NCBI GenBank assembly: GCA_036399835.1
Contig: DASWMI010000080.1
Coordinates: 1-64,000, forward strand
Direction of reading: 5' to 3'
Length of the DNA stretch: 64,000 bases
Source of the DNA: DASYML01 sp036399835
GTDB lineage: Bacteria > Acidobacteriota > Blastocatellia > Pyrinomonadales > Pyrinomonadaceae
A program made the position numbers and the translations under genes. Of the stretch, positions 54,001-60,763 are shown in pieces. The notes under the pieces are model-generated. The model ran no database searches. It saw only the letters and a program-made list of their open reading frames with translations, and had not been told where the DNA came from. The first letter of the stretch is position 1. Each line of letters opens with the position of its first letter.

Positions 54001-54314
54001 TCCTCAGAGACGGCGGGTGCGACGGCTCGCGTCTGGCCCACCAAAGCGAAGGATGGCGGCTCGCCCGCAAGGTCAGCGTTGATTGCCTGAAAACCTTTGT
54101 GCGGGCCAGCGCCCACGAGGTTCGCCGTCGTTTCAAAGGCTATGCGCCGCCCGTCGCCGCTAATCGAAGGATTAAGATTGAGGCTCTCTTCGGAAGTGCT
54201 TGTGATGCGGCGTAAAGAGCCGGTTTGGACAGGGGCTGTGCGCGGATGGCAGAGACAGAGGCAGGCCACAGCCGCGAGGAAAACAACGGGCGGAAAGAGT
54301 CTGGCGCGAAGCAT
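48078..54314 (-). CDS. Giant secreted modular protein: beta-propeller, TIGR03437-like, lamin-tail and Ig-like domains
   Basis: 2,078 residues. A signal peptide (FPPVVFLAAVACLCLCHP) is followed by TolB/WD40-like repeats (about 35-400, repeating SISGDGRRIAF, AVSEDGSRLAF, SISDDGRFIAF), then a TIGR03437-like domain (about 415-630: SLTVNGHAAQLFYVSPTQV, APGLFTLSADG). Four lamin-tail cassettes follow (from about 640, 990, 1345 and 1810), each starting INEXLADP-like with an EF-hand-like DANRDG and the first three ending LTRSPD ... FSPGTxxDG. They are interleaved with about six Big_2-type Ig-like domains (LQLNARAFDSNGLELSGVIFRWQTSN type). It is probably a cell-surface or matrix protein. GGAG lies 10 bases before ATG 54314. 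Confidence 0.88.
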   Translation of the reverse strand: MLRARLFPPVVFLAAVACLCLCHPRTAPVQTGSLRRITSTSEESLNLNPSISGDGRRIAFETTANLVGAGPHKGFQAINADLAGEPPSFALVGQTRAVAPAVSEDGSRLAFASTDNPTGANPDGNSEIFFYDGDHLRQITDTYPGDLSQRLRNGNFRPSISDDGRFIAFTSNRDLTNLNADANLEVFIYDTLAQTFKQFTDQTGTTGASDVKISGDGSRLVYLSINTPQDEGQPDLLIYDRLSETERVIASAVRGLALTPGRALSKDGTRLVYSAIDEENANQVFLYDASKNLRRQISRAGAVSEDVSPNPSISGDGKRVSFATRRNLSGGNTDRSVELYLYDAPTDRLTRLTDAPAAANAEIISSLNEDGSLVAFNFPRVLSGPVSSKEFNNNSEIYLAQVAPRPSFSSELHLLNAASLGHEPSQLKAIAPGSIAIAGGEALAYASAQAARQPDGLWPQNLLGTSLTVNGHAAQLFYVSPTQVHFLLPAETETGPAEVIVTNSEGFQTRGTIEILRAAPGLFTLSADGRGPALVLDADTLAAGPFDPSNGQRRLILFATGCRFASQLSVNINGREALVESVRASTDLPGLDEIHVLVNRDLRGVGAVDLALRADERASNPVIVTFSGAARHDLIINEVLADPPEDIAGDANRDGTRSASQDEFVELVNSTDMDVDLGGYQLVTRSNNAASLTRRHLFAEGTIFPAGTSIVIFGGANIQTFKTDDAAFGGANILLASTGSLSLSNSGGIVALLEPDQSLVSQLSYGGSSLLKAEMDQSLTRSPDVSGQFAPHKSAAGSEGRAFSPGTHLDGRPFHPSPAISRIELTGASGQLIIGARLQLNARAFDSNGLELSGVIFRWQTSNPSIAAVDQNGVAFGIAEGTAHIKALARGMESAPLLLDVRPRERILTRIEVAPSSATVYLGGTHQFNARAFDQDDKELAGIAFDWSSSDASVATVNEQGLCTTLKAGSAIIRASAKNIESSATLNIIAPAVIINEFLADPADGAAGDANRDGQRSGTQDEFVEIANSSSATVDLSGWTIRTRPLDGTSEIIRHTFATGTLLPANDALVIFGGGQFDPDHPAFGGASVNPASSGGLALSNNGLTIILRDASGNFLNAISYGISGDNFGGDAVNQSITRSPDISGSYTHHKAAIGAGTRLFSPGTKLDGSFFAPRAGKLMAVHLTPLLSNIFVDQTATLTAQALDQFGRPLPGVQFTFASDNTLVASVETVNANAALGSATATLRGRVVGTAKITAAATTGDATATSEAAQLKVEPVPQRVTRVEVSPLSLTINRGGTQQFKAAAFDQHNQLMTGVVFNWSSDNTSVCVIDSNGLARGTGKGTTVIRAAAVAGSGGTVNGAAQLIVQVPLVINELLADVPPDNLSTANIIEGDANRDGIRSADDDEFIELFNPSDAAVDLSGLRLYDSGTATPRFTFPANTSLAPGRAAVIFGGGLPPAGETAFGGALLLTVANSSTQTSTLSLNDAGDTVTLRLSDGNAELILASLTYGSGGPIAAPSDQSLTRSPDAEVNHLVADFGPHASSINSAGRIFSPGTRSDGTPFGSPFITRLEILPQSASLNPGQTQLFTARAFAQNGDAEIEVRNVSFIWETSEASRAVIAPATGNHTQASAIAAGDATIRASAGGQQAAAALKVNPPPPVLNSVTISPASATVNVGQTTQFTSRPLDQYGHLMPGVSISFASGETTIASIESVSSDADTGITMALVRGLHTGSAQITATATNSAQTVMSAPATLTVTPVLPAISRIDVAPSSALIGIGASRQFTARAFDQHEQEMAGVSFNWTSSAAGVATINSTGLATGIGPGQTEIRASSGGVSSAAATLVVARKPAPHELIINEILAAPASDANRDGTGGDQRDEFVELINLAAVPIDLSGLNLYDNSTATTTTLRHTFPTGTILQPGRAILVFGGETGNRTNSNIPGMLGGDSRSSTATNAEFGGAIVQVASSYNLLNTGTSTSTSSGLSLNNSGSPFADCMRLVDGTMTGASPGIINGTLIAQSCFSTATTDKSFSRADQETGANRDFTGVDLHPQVNHPASLYNGRFYSPGLKRDGTGAFP

Positions 54315-54704
54315 ATGAGGAGTGCTCCGTTCTCATGCGCGTCAAACGGCGAGGGCTGGCGCGCATACGTGAGGGCGACCGAAAAAGCCAGAGGCCGCAA
54401 ATAGAGAGCGCGCGCTGGTCGGCAACCGGCCAGCCAAATTCTAAAAGTGAACCGATGAGTTAAGAGTGAACTAACTTGAGTTTGATGCGCGGCCCTGTGT
54501 GAGATGCTCAATTCAGTTTGAGGAAATCGCCGGCGCGCATCAGTTTCCCCTCAGAGTCGCGCGGCATTCTACAACTTTTGTGGTCAAAGGCAAGAAAAAT
54601 ATTCAAAGAGCATGGCGGAATTCTATGGGCCTGGATAAATAGTTTGCTAAAGTGCTTGCTAAGCTCGGAGATGGTTGGAGAGTTTGTCGGCGGAGGCAAG
54701 TTTG
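54315..54704. other. Divergent gene-free region
   Basis: 390 bases between the giant protein gene and the SDR gene. It contains a stable hairpin (GCTGGTCGG, CAA loop, CCGGCCAGC; 54414-54434) in the leader of the giant gene and a direct repeat AGTGAAC at about 54447 and 54466. No clear promoter pair and no small gene were found. Confidence 0.45.
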
Positions 54705-55601
54705 ATGAAGGTGCTCGTGACGGGAGCTTCGGGTCTGGTCGGCTCGGCGCTGGTTTCAAGTCTCAGGCAGGAAGGCCAGGAAGTGCTGCGGCTGGTCCGC
54801 CATGCGCCGCGGTCCGAGGTGGAGATAGAGTGGAACGCGGCTCAAGGAGTTAATGAAGAGAGCAGGCTTGAAGGGCTTGACGCGGCGGTGCATCTGGCCG
54901 GAGAGAATATCGCTGGCGGGCGTTGGACCGTTGAGAGGAAGAGAAGAATCCTTGAAAGCCGCACCGTCGGGACGAGGGTTCTGAGCGAGGCGCTGGCGCG
55001 TTTGAGTCGCCCGCCAGAAGTCCTGGTCTCGGCTTCCGCGATAGGCTTTTACGGCGACAGGGGCGCAGAGATACTGACTGAAGAGAGCGCCACGGGGCGC
55101 GGATTCCTGCCGGATGTCTGCCGCGAGTGGGAGGCGGCGACAAAGCCTGCCGAGGAAAAGGGAATCCGCGTTGTGATGCTGCGCTTCGGCGTCATATTGA
55201 GCGGCTCCGGCGGGGCGCTTGAGAAAATGCTGACACCCTTCAAACTCGGCATCGGCGGCAAAATCGGGAGCGGCGAGCAGTATATGAGCTGGATTACGAT
55301 TGACGACGTGGTCGGAATTATCAAACATGCCATCAAGGACAAGACTCTGAGCGGACCTCTCAACGCCGTCGCGCCCGCCCCTGCCACCAACCTTGAGTTT
55401 ACAAAGACACTCGGACGCGTGCTCTCTCGCCCGACCATCTTTCCGGTGCCGGCCTTCGCCCTGCGGCTCGTCTTCGGAGAGATGGCAGATGCCGCGCTGC
55501 TCGCCAGCCAGCGCGTCAAGCCCGCGCGGTTGCAGCAGGCCGATTATGCTTTCAAATATCCGGAGCTGGAAGGCGCGCTCCGGCACGTCCTGAAAAAATA
55601 G
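54705..55601 (+). CDS. NAD-dependent epimerase-like protein, TIGR01777 / SDR39U1 family
   Basis: 298 residues from ATG 54705, with CGGAGG eight bases upstream; a TTG at 54675 opens a longer frame. MKVLVTGASGLVGSALVSSLRQEGQEVLRLVR is the Rossmann fold, VHLAGENIAGGRWT is the family motif, and SASAIGFYGDRGAEILTEES carries the active-site Tyr. A C-terminal DUF1731-like part (VPAFALRLVFGEMADAALLASQRVKPARLQQADYAFKYPELEGALR) completes it. E. coli YfcH is a relative; the substrate is unknown. Gene stands alone. Confidence 0.93.
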   Translation: MKVLVTGASGLVGSALVSSLRQEGQEVLRLVRHAPRSEVEIEWNAAQGVNEESRLEGLDAAVHLAGENIAGGRWTVERKRRILESRTVGTRVLSEALARLSRPPEVLVSASAIGFYGDRGAEILTEESATGRGFLPDVCREWEAATKPAEEKGIRVVMLRFGVILSGSGGALEKMLTPFKLGIGGKIGSGEQYMSWITIDDVVGIIKHAIKDKTLSGPLNAVAPAPATNLEFTKTLGRVLSRPTIFPVPAFALRLVFGEMADAALLASQRVKPARLQQADYAFKYPELEGALRHVLKK

Positions 55602-55644
55602 AGTCCCGAATCAAAAGGCGGCTCGTGCTTTTGATTCGGGACTC
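55601..55644. terminator. 17-bp perfect hairpin between convergent genes
   Basis: GAGTCCCGAATCAAAAG (55601-55617), 10-base loop and exact complement (55628-55644), followed by CTGATTTTT. It serves the SDR gene and possibly the opposing metH/MTHFR gene. Confidence 0.8.
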
Positions 55645-55662
55645 CTGATTTTTCGCGCCGCA

Positions 55663-57549
55663 TCAGACGGCGATATTTGCTGCACGGCGCGCGGCAAACT
55701 CTTCGAGCGCGTCGAAGACTTCCAGCGCATACTTGACGTTGCCAAAGGGGGCCGAGACCTGCACGCCTTGTATCAACTCGCGCACTTCCTGCAAGGATTC
55801 ACGCGCAATCTTCAAGCCCTCATCGCGCGCAGCCTCCTTGCTCTTTTCCGAAGCCAAGCGCATACGCTCCATAATCGAAGCCGTGACGCGCACGCCCGGG
55901 ACTTCGTTGTGCAGAAACTCAGCATTGCGATAAGAGACCAGCGGCCAGATGCCCGCGACGATGGGGATGCGCACGTGCTCTATGCGCTTGAGGAAATAGC
56001 GTAGCTGCTCCGTGTCGAAGACCGGCTGCGTGATGGCATACTGCGCCCCGGCCTCTACCTTATACTCAAAACGCTTAATCTCTTCATCCAGATTAATCGC
56101 GCCCGGATTGACCCCCACGCCGATGCAGAAGCTGGTCGGATTGCCAATCGGGTTATTCCCGAGGTCAAGCCCGTGATTGAGCTTGTTGACCATGTTCGTC
56201 AGACCGATGGAATCAATATCGAAGACGGCTGTCGCATCCGGGTAGGGACCCATCTTCGGCGGGTCGCCCGTGATTAAAAGCAGGTTGCGTAGGCCCAGAG
56301 CCGCCGCGCCCAAGAGGTCCGACATCATGCCCAGAAGGTTGCGGTCGCGGCAGCAGTAATGGAGCACGGCTTCGATGCCTATCTCGCGCTCGACGAGGAC
56401 GGCTGTCGCCTGCGCGCCCATACGCGTCTGCGCTCGCGGACCGTCAGGGATATTGACGGCATCAACGCCCGCTTCCTTTAAGAGACGTATCGAAGCCAGA
56501 GTCTTGTGCGGGTCGCACCCTTTCGGCGGCAGCACTTCGACGGAGGTCACAAACTCGCCGCGCGTAATCTTGGCGGACCACTTTGAACGCTCTTCTGGCG
56601 GGACGACCTTGATGTCTCCGGGCGTCAACTCTTGAACATGCACGGGCAGGCTGACAACTGTCTGCTGCTTACGCGGAAAGGCCGCGCGGACGGCGTCGGA
56701 GATCATCTTGATGTGCGCGGGCGTCGTGCCGCAGCAACCGCCGACGAATCTCGCGCCCGCCTGGATTAAACGCTTGGAGAATTTCGCCATGTATTCGGGC
56801 GAGCACATATAGAACTGCCTGCCCTGCACGTCGCGCGGCAGCCCTGCGTTGGGCAGGGCGGAGAGCTTCTTCGTCGTGACCCCTCGCATCTTCTCAATCG
56901 CCGAGAGCACTATCGCCGGACCGACGCCGCAGTTGAGACCGATGACATCCGCGCCCCATTCGTCGAGCCGCGCCGTAAAGACTTCCGGCGTGGTCCCGAA
57001 AGAGGTATTGCCGTCGGGCAGGATGGTCATCTGCGAGATGATGGGCAGATCGCAAAGCTCTTGGACGGCGCGCATGGCCTGTCGCATCTCGGAGATGTCC
57101 GAGAAGGTTTCGAGCATGAAGAGGTCCACGCCGCCGTCGAGCAGCGCCGCGACCTGCTCCTTGAACATGTCCTTCGCTTCCTCGTAAGAGGTCGGGCCGT
57201 AGGGCTCTATCCGCAGTCCGAGCGGACCAATCGCTCCGGCCACATAGCAGCGGTCGCAGGCGGCCTCGCGCGCCAGCCTCGCCGCCGCGATATTGATGAG
57301 ACGCAGGCTTCCTTCCAACCCGTATTGCTGCAAGTGATGAGCCGTCGCGCCGAACGTGTTGGTCTCAAGCACCTCCGCGCCCGCGCGCACATACTCCTGG
57401 TGAACTTCGCGCACGAGATCAGGGTTGGTCAGGTTCAGCTCATCATAAGAGCGGTTGATATACACGCCCTTGGCATAGAGCATCGTCCCCATCGCCCCGT
57501 CAAAGACGTGTACGCCGTCATCTTCCAGCAGAGTTCTAAAGTGGTCCAT
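55663..57549 (-). CDS. Bifunctional homocysteine S-methyltransferase / methylenetetrahydrofolate reductase
   Basis: 628 residues. Residues 1-290 are the zinc-dependent homocysteine methyltransferase domain: FDGAMGTMLYAKGVYINRSYDELN, Cys207 in GLNCGVGP and Cys272-Cys273 in GGCCGTTPAHI are the zinc ligands. Residues about 320-628 are methylenetetrahydrofolate reductase (MetF): VEVLPPKGCDP, DAVNIPDGP, HYCCRDRN, LLITGDPPKMGPYPDATAVFDIDS, GAQYAITQPVFDTE. B. subtilis YitJ has this order. It makes 5-methyltetrahydrofolate and may methylate homocysteine with a small donor. A leader of about 225 bases with a terminator and a possible antiterminator precedes it. Confidence 0.95.
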   Translation of the reverse strand: MDHFRTLLEDDGVHVFDGAMGTMLYAKGVYINRSYDELNLTNPDLVREVHQEYVRAGAEVLETNTFGATAHHLQQYGLEGSLRLINIAAARLAREAACDRCYVAGAIGPLGLRIEPYGPTSYEEAKDMFKEQVAALLDGGVDLFMLETFSDISEMRQAMRAVQELCDLPIISQMTILPDGNTSFGTTPEVFTARLDEWGADVIGLNCGVGPAIVLSAIEKMRGVTTKKLSALPNAGLPRDVQGRQFYMCSPEYMAKFSKRLIQAGARFVGGCCGTTPAHIKMISDAVRAAFPRKQQTVVSLPVHVQELTPGDIKVVPPEERSKWSAKITRGEFVTSVEVLPPKGCDPHKTLASIRLLKEAGVDAVNIPDGPRAQTRMGAQATAVLVEREIGIEAVLHYCCRDRNLLGMMSDLLGAAALGLRNLLLITGDPPKMGPYPDATAVFDIDSIGLTNMVNKLNHGLDLGNNPIGNPTSFCIGVGVNPGAINLDEEIKRFEYKVEAGAQYAITQPVFDTEQLRYFLKRIEHVRIPIVAGIWPLVSYRNAEFLHNEVPGVRVTASIMERMRLASEKSKEAARDEGLKIARESLQEVRELIQGVQVSAPFGNVKYALEVFDALEEFAARRAANIAV

Positions 57550-57558
57550 AATCTTTAA

Positions 57559-57616
57559 CAGTTTTCAGTTTTGAGTTTTCAGCAAAAGCAAACTGTCTGT
57601 GCTTCAAACTGAAAAC
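57559..57616. repeat. Inverted repeat of CAGTTTT words in the metH/MTHFR leader
   Basis: CAGTTTTCAGTTTTGAG (from 57559) faces CTTCAAACTGAAAAC (57602-57616). It lies between the attenuator and the start codon and uses the same words as the nuoD/nuoE gap. Confidence 0.6.
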
Positions 57617-57634
57617 CGCCTGCCTTCGCTCAAT

Positions 57635-57775
57635 AAAAATCCCGCGCTAAACAACGCGGGACTTCAGGAGAGCTTGAAGTTTTGCGGGGCCAATCCCTCT
57701 CGCGGGAGGCTCGCCGAGCTGTTTAGCGGATTTTTTTTCGTGGCCGCAAGTCGCCTTAACTCACCACGTTTCTCT
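57635..57775 (-). promoter_or_regulatory. Probable attenuator or riboswitch leader of the metH/MTHFR gene
   Basis: On the minus strand the leader has hairpins CGTGG/CCACG (57768-57764 with 57743-57739), CCTC/GAGG, and ACTTCA/TGAAGT (57680-57661). They are followed by a classic terminator (TCCCGCG, 8-base loop, CGCGGGA, TTTTT; 57661-57635). CGCTAAACA at 57728-57720 is exactly complementary to TGTTTAGCG (57653-57645) in the terminator loop and arm, which would open the terminator. No known SAM, cobalamin or tetrahydrofolate riboswitch core was recognised. Confidence 0.55.
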
Positions 57776-57781
57776 CAGGTG

Positions 57782-57810
57782 CTTATACGCCCCGCCAGCC
57801 TGCCTGTCAA
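57782..57810 (-). promoter_or_regulatory. Promoter of the metH/MTHFR gene
   Basis: TTGACA (57810-57805), 17 bases and TATAAG (57787-57782) on the minus strand, the best sigma70-type match in the window. The implied leader is about 225 bases. With the attenuator and the CAGTTTT hairpin it fills the gene-free stretch 57550-57905. Confidence 0.7.
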
Positions 57811-57905
57811 GAGCCTTCGATGCGAAGCTGCTGGCCTGAAAGGCATTTACGCCCGCTTTCCAGTAGACCTGGCGCTCGTCCTTCGGGCCTCGACCCGCGC
57901 CTGGC

Positions 57906-59204
57906 TTAGCCTGTGACGATACTGTCCTCCGGCGTTTTAGTGACCGTTTTCATATACTCATAAAGCTGGCTGAACTCAACTTGCGTGGCCGCCGCGACGA
58001 TCTCTGCAGCTTTCTTTAAATTGAAGTCCTGCCGGAGCGTAATCTTGATAAACTCCTCGACCGTCTGATTCCAATTTTCAAAGGGCTTGCGAATATCCTT
58101 ATACTCGCGCATCTTCGAGGCTGACATTTTTGAATCATCGGAAGCCACGATGGTGCCATCTTCCATAATCACTCCTGACCCTGTGAGGCCCGCGACATGC
58201 GCCGTGATGGCGCGGTTGCTTTGGGTGGCTATCTCCCTGACCAGCTCTGTCACGTAGGTCGTTCCCCGGCTCGGTTTCACGACGCCGCTCTTACAGGAGA
58301 CGACCATGATCTTTGTTCCGTTTTTCAAACCTCGTTTGAGCAAGATGTCGGCCAGGGCGCCAGGGCCGCTATTGCCTACCTTGTCTCTATTCCCGTGCGC
58401 CAGCAGATAAAGCACTTCTCCCGAATCCACATTCATATTCGCAAGGTCGGCGCTCTTTAAATCTCCAATCGAATCACCCGGTACTTTTTTGAGCAATGCG
58501 TTGAGGCCAACTATCTGCCCGGCATCCGGAGTCGGCGTATCCACAAAGCAGATTTGTCTCTGAATAACGCTTTGGGGACGGCGTGACATAAACGGGGAGG
58601 GCGAGCCTGAAGAGCGTAGCCTCGCCTGTAAGACCTGTTGAGACGCGTGATGCGCGGGGACTGTTTTCTGACCAACAGCCGATTGCCTCTGAAGCGTTGC
58701 GGTCTGCCGCGCGGCTTGCGGCTTCAAGGTCTGTCCGGTCGTCATCTTCGCTTGCAGGACTTTCGGAGTCGGCTGCGGGCGATAGACAGTCGGCTTTAAC
58801 GGTCCACTAAACTTCGTCGCGGCGCGTTTTAATCCCGTTCCGCTGTTGACTGTTTTCTGCTGCAAGGATTTGGACGCCGGCTGAAAACCATGTACGGGCT
58901 GAGCCGTAGGTTGTCTGACCGGCTGCAAAGCCCCGGCAATCTTCGGTTGCGGCCTTGTTTGCGCGAGAGGTCCATGACCGGCCTTTGCCATGACCGCCGG
59001 ACTCATCGCCGTTTTTCTTTGCAGGACTATGGGAATCGGGTGCGGGCGATAGACAGCCGGAGAGGCTGTACGCCTTGGCGCGGGCTGAAGGAGCGCGGGT
59101 TTCAACTGAGCGACGACCGGTTTCTGCACCTTTTGTGCAGTCGGCTGTGTGACTCGCTGTGAGGCAGGGCGGCCACTCAACTGTGGTTTCTTCGGCGTGC
59201 TCAT
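57906..59204 (-). CDS. Protein with repeated VLQxK-type N-terminus and a possible caspase-like (clan CD) domain
   Basis: 432 residues, no signal peptide. Residues 1-218 are Pro/Gln/Lys-rich and disordered, with repeats VYRPHPIPIVLQRK (51-64), VYRPQPTPKVLQAK (140-153), SQQVLQARL (188-196) and SVIQRQI (212-218). Residues 218-432 form a compact domain. VLYLLAHGNRDKVGN (His270) and TKIMVVSCKSGVVK (Cys304) have the His-Gly ... Cys spacing of clan CD cysteine peptidases such as C80 or C11. VLQRK-like N-termini are known to me from proteins near contractile injection systems and toxins, so it may be a delivered effector; none of those genes is in view. It has its own promoter. Confidence 0.65.
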   Translation of the reverse strand: MSTPKKPQLSGRPASQRVTQPTAQKVQKPVVAQLKPALLQPAPRRTASPAVYRPHPIPIVLQRKTAMSPAVMAKAGHGPLAQTRPQPKIAGALQPVRQPTAQPVHGFQPASKSLQQKTVNSGTGLKRAATKFSGPLKPTVYRPQPTPKVLQAKMTTGQTLKPQAARQTATLQRQSAVGQKTVPAHHASQQVLQARLRSSGSPSPFMSRRPQSVIQRQICFVDTPTPDAGQIVGLNALLKKVPGDSIGDLKSADLANMNVDSGEVLYLLAHGNRDKVGNSGPGALADILLKRGLKNGTKIMVVSCKSGVVKPSRGTTYVTELVREIATQSNRAITAHVAGLTGSGVIMEDGTIVASDDSKMSASKMREYKDIRKPFENWNQTVEEFIKITLRQDFNLKKAAEIVAAATQVEFSQLYEYMKTVTKTPEDSIVTG

Positions 59205-59513
59205 CTTATCTCTTGCCTTTCGCTATGAGGTGCAGCTTTCTCAGCTTCGTGTGCGCCATTAAGGACGGGAGACCGGAAGGGCCAAGCTGAGGCTCAACAG
59301 AAGGCCCGCCCGCGTCTCTGACAGAGGCTTGAAAACTGTATGCCTTTTGAGGCGGACGGTCAAGCAGTTTGCCTCTGGCTGCTTCATCACGGTCGCGCGC
59401 GCGGTTTCAAGGACGATTCACAAACCCTCTCTCCTTTTTGCTCCTCTTCTTCCAATTCATCGGATAGCTTCGGCCTCGAACGCGCTGTCGTCAGGATTAG
59501 CGGAGCGACCCTC
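59205..59513. other. Gene-free region upstream of the VLQxK protein
   Basis: 309 bases between the mutM stop and this gene's start. It holds the promoter below and a leader of about 125 bases; no hairpin or small ORF stands out. Confidence 0.5.
59335..59363 (-). promoter_or_regulatory. Candidate promoter of the VLQxK/caspase-like gene
   Basis: TTGACC (59363-59358), 17 bases and TACAGT (59340-59335) on the minus strand, 130 bases before ATG 59204. Confidence 0.55.
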
Positions 59514-60347
59514 TTATCTTCTCTGGCAGCGCGGGCAGAAATAGGTCGAGCGCCCGGCGTGCGTGATGCGGCGTATCGTGGCGCGGCAATCCGGGCAGGG
59601 CTGGCCTTCGCGGTCGTAGACGCGCCAGTGGCTTTCAAAAGCCCCGCCGTAATAACTGGCCTCGATATTTTGCAGGTCAACGTTGAGCGTCGAGCCGTGA
59701 GCGATGGACTCGGCGAGAATATCTAGGATGGCGCGGTGAAGTCTGCGAACGCGCCGTCGAGAGAATTCGGCTGAGGGTATGAAGGGGTTGGCGCGTGCGA
59801 TGAACATGGCTTCGGCGGCGTAGATGTTGCCTAGTCCTGTCACTTTCGTCTGGTCCAGCAGCGTCTCCTTGAGCGTGCGGCGCGAGCGCGAGAGCACATC
59901 GCGCAGATAGTCGGGCGTAAACTCTTCGGAGAATGGCTCAGGCGCGAGCGAGCGGAGTTCTTTTGTCTGGTCCAGCGTGGCTCTGGGCACGATTTTCATC
60001 ATCCCGAAATGGCGCTGGTCCGTGAAAACCAGTCGGCGCTCATCTGCCAGATAAAAGATGGCGTGCGTGTGTTTGGGCAGCGGAGCGTCTGTAGGCAGGT
60101 AGAGGAATCTTCCGGTCATGCGCAGGTGTGTGATGAGGGCGTGCGCGTTGTCCAGTTCGACGATGATGTGCTTGCCGCGTCGTCTGACAACCTCTACGCG
60201 AGCATGTCGCAGCCGCGTGGCAAACTCCTTCGGCGTCGAATCGGGCGCGAGACGGGGACGCAAAAGCTCTGCGGCGACAATCAGGTTATTCTCAATCAGC
60301 TTGGAGAGGGCGCGAGCGACAAGCTCGACTTCGGGTAGCTCAGGCAT
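59514..60347 (-). CDS. mutM: Formamidopyrimidine-DNA glycosylase
   Basis: 277 residues. PELPEVELVARAL at the N-terminus holds the catalytic Pro2 and Glu3. THLRMTGRFLYLP, FTDQRHFGMMKIV, DQTKVTGLGNIYAAEAMFIARANPF and a C-terminal zinc finger CPDC-x16-CPRC complete the enzyme. It removes 8-oxoguanine and ring-opened purines and nicks the strand. It is alone on its transcript as far as can be seen; a pair of 10-base inverted repeats (60361-60370, 60408-60417) lies in its leader. Confidence 0.97.
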   Translation of the reverse strand: MPELPEVELVARALSKLIENNLIVAAELLRPRLAPDSTPKEFATRLRHARVEVVRRRGKHIIVELDNAHALITHLRMTGRFLYLPTDAPLPKHTHAIFYLADERRLVFTDQRHFGMMKIVPRATLDQTKELRSLAPEPFSEEFTPDYLRDVLSRSRRTLKETLLDQTKVTGLGNIYAAEAMFIARANPFIPSAEFSRRRVRRLHRAILDILAESIAHGSTLNVDLQNIEASYYGGAFESHWRVYDREGQPCPDCRATIRRITHAGRSTYFCPRCQRR

Positions 60348-60430
60348 AAGGGAAGGGCTTCGGGAGTCTTCGGGCAGATGTCAAAGGGCGACGCGAACTG
60401 CTCTTCAAAGACTCCCGCGCCGGTCATCTT

Positions 60431-60450
60431 GAGGTCGCAGGGGCGACCTC
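60431..60450. terminator. Small hairpin after the 52-residue protein gene
   Basis: GAGGTCGC, 4-base loop, GCGACCTC, 18 bases after the stop of the small gene. No T-run follows, so termination is uncertain. Confidence 0.4.
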
Positions 60451-60467
60451 CGGTGCTGAAGAGTTTC

Positions 60468-60626
60468 TCAGATCATCTTGAGCAGGACCAGGATAATGAT
60501 AATCAGGAGAATCAAACCCAGTCCGCCGCTTGGTCCATAACCCCACCCGCGGCTGTAGGGCCATGCCGGAGCAGCGCCAATCAGCAGCAGGATCAGAATA
60601 ATAATCAGAATAGTTCCGATTCCCAT
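60468..60626 (-). CDS. Small membrane protein, DUF3309-like
   Basis: 52 residues. ATG 60626 has a perfect AGGAGG eight bases upstream. The product has two hydrophobic stretches (GTILIIILILLLIGAAPAW and GLGLILLIIIILVLLKMI) around a Tyr/Trp/Gly turn (PYSRGWGYGPSGG). This is the pattern of the DUF3309 family, small proteins found widely in proteobacteria and acidobacteria and of unknown role. It lies 137 bases after the phosphohexomutase gene and ahead of mutM, separated from it by a hairpin. Confidence 0.85.
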   Translation of the reverse strand: MGIGTILIIILILLLIGAAPAWPYSRGWGYGPSGGLGLILLIIIILVLLKMI

Positions 60627-60763
60627 ACGCTAACCTCCTCTTTGAGTCGGCTTGAAAGCACGCTGTCGAGCGCGCTTCTTAATTTTCAAACAGGGAAATA
60701 AGCTTGCCGAGTCGCCTGATTATTAATGCCTGAAGGGCCGATCGGTCAATAGCAAATGATCAA

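Noticed and set aside
57662..57775. SAM-I, SAM-II, tetrahydrofolate or cobalamin riboswitch in the metH/MTHFR leader
   Set aside because: None of the core motifs I know could be aligned; kept only as an unnamed attenuator.
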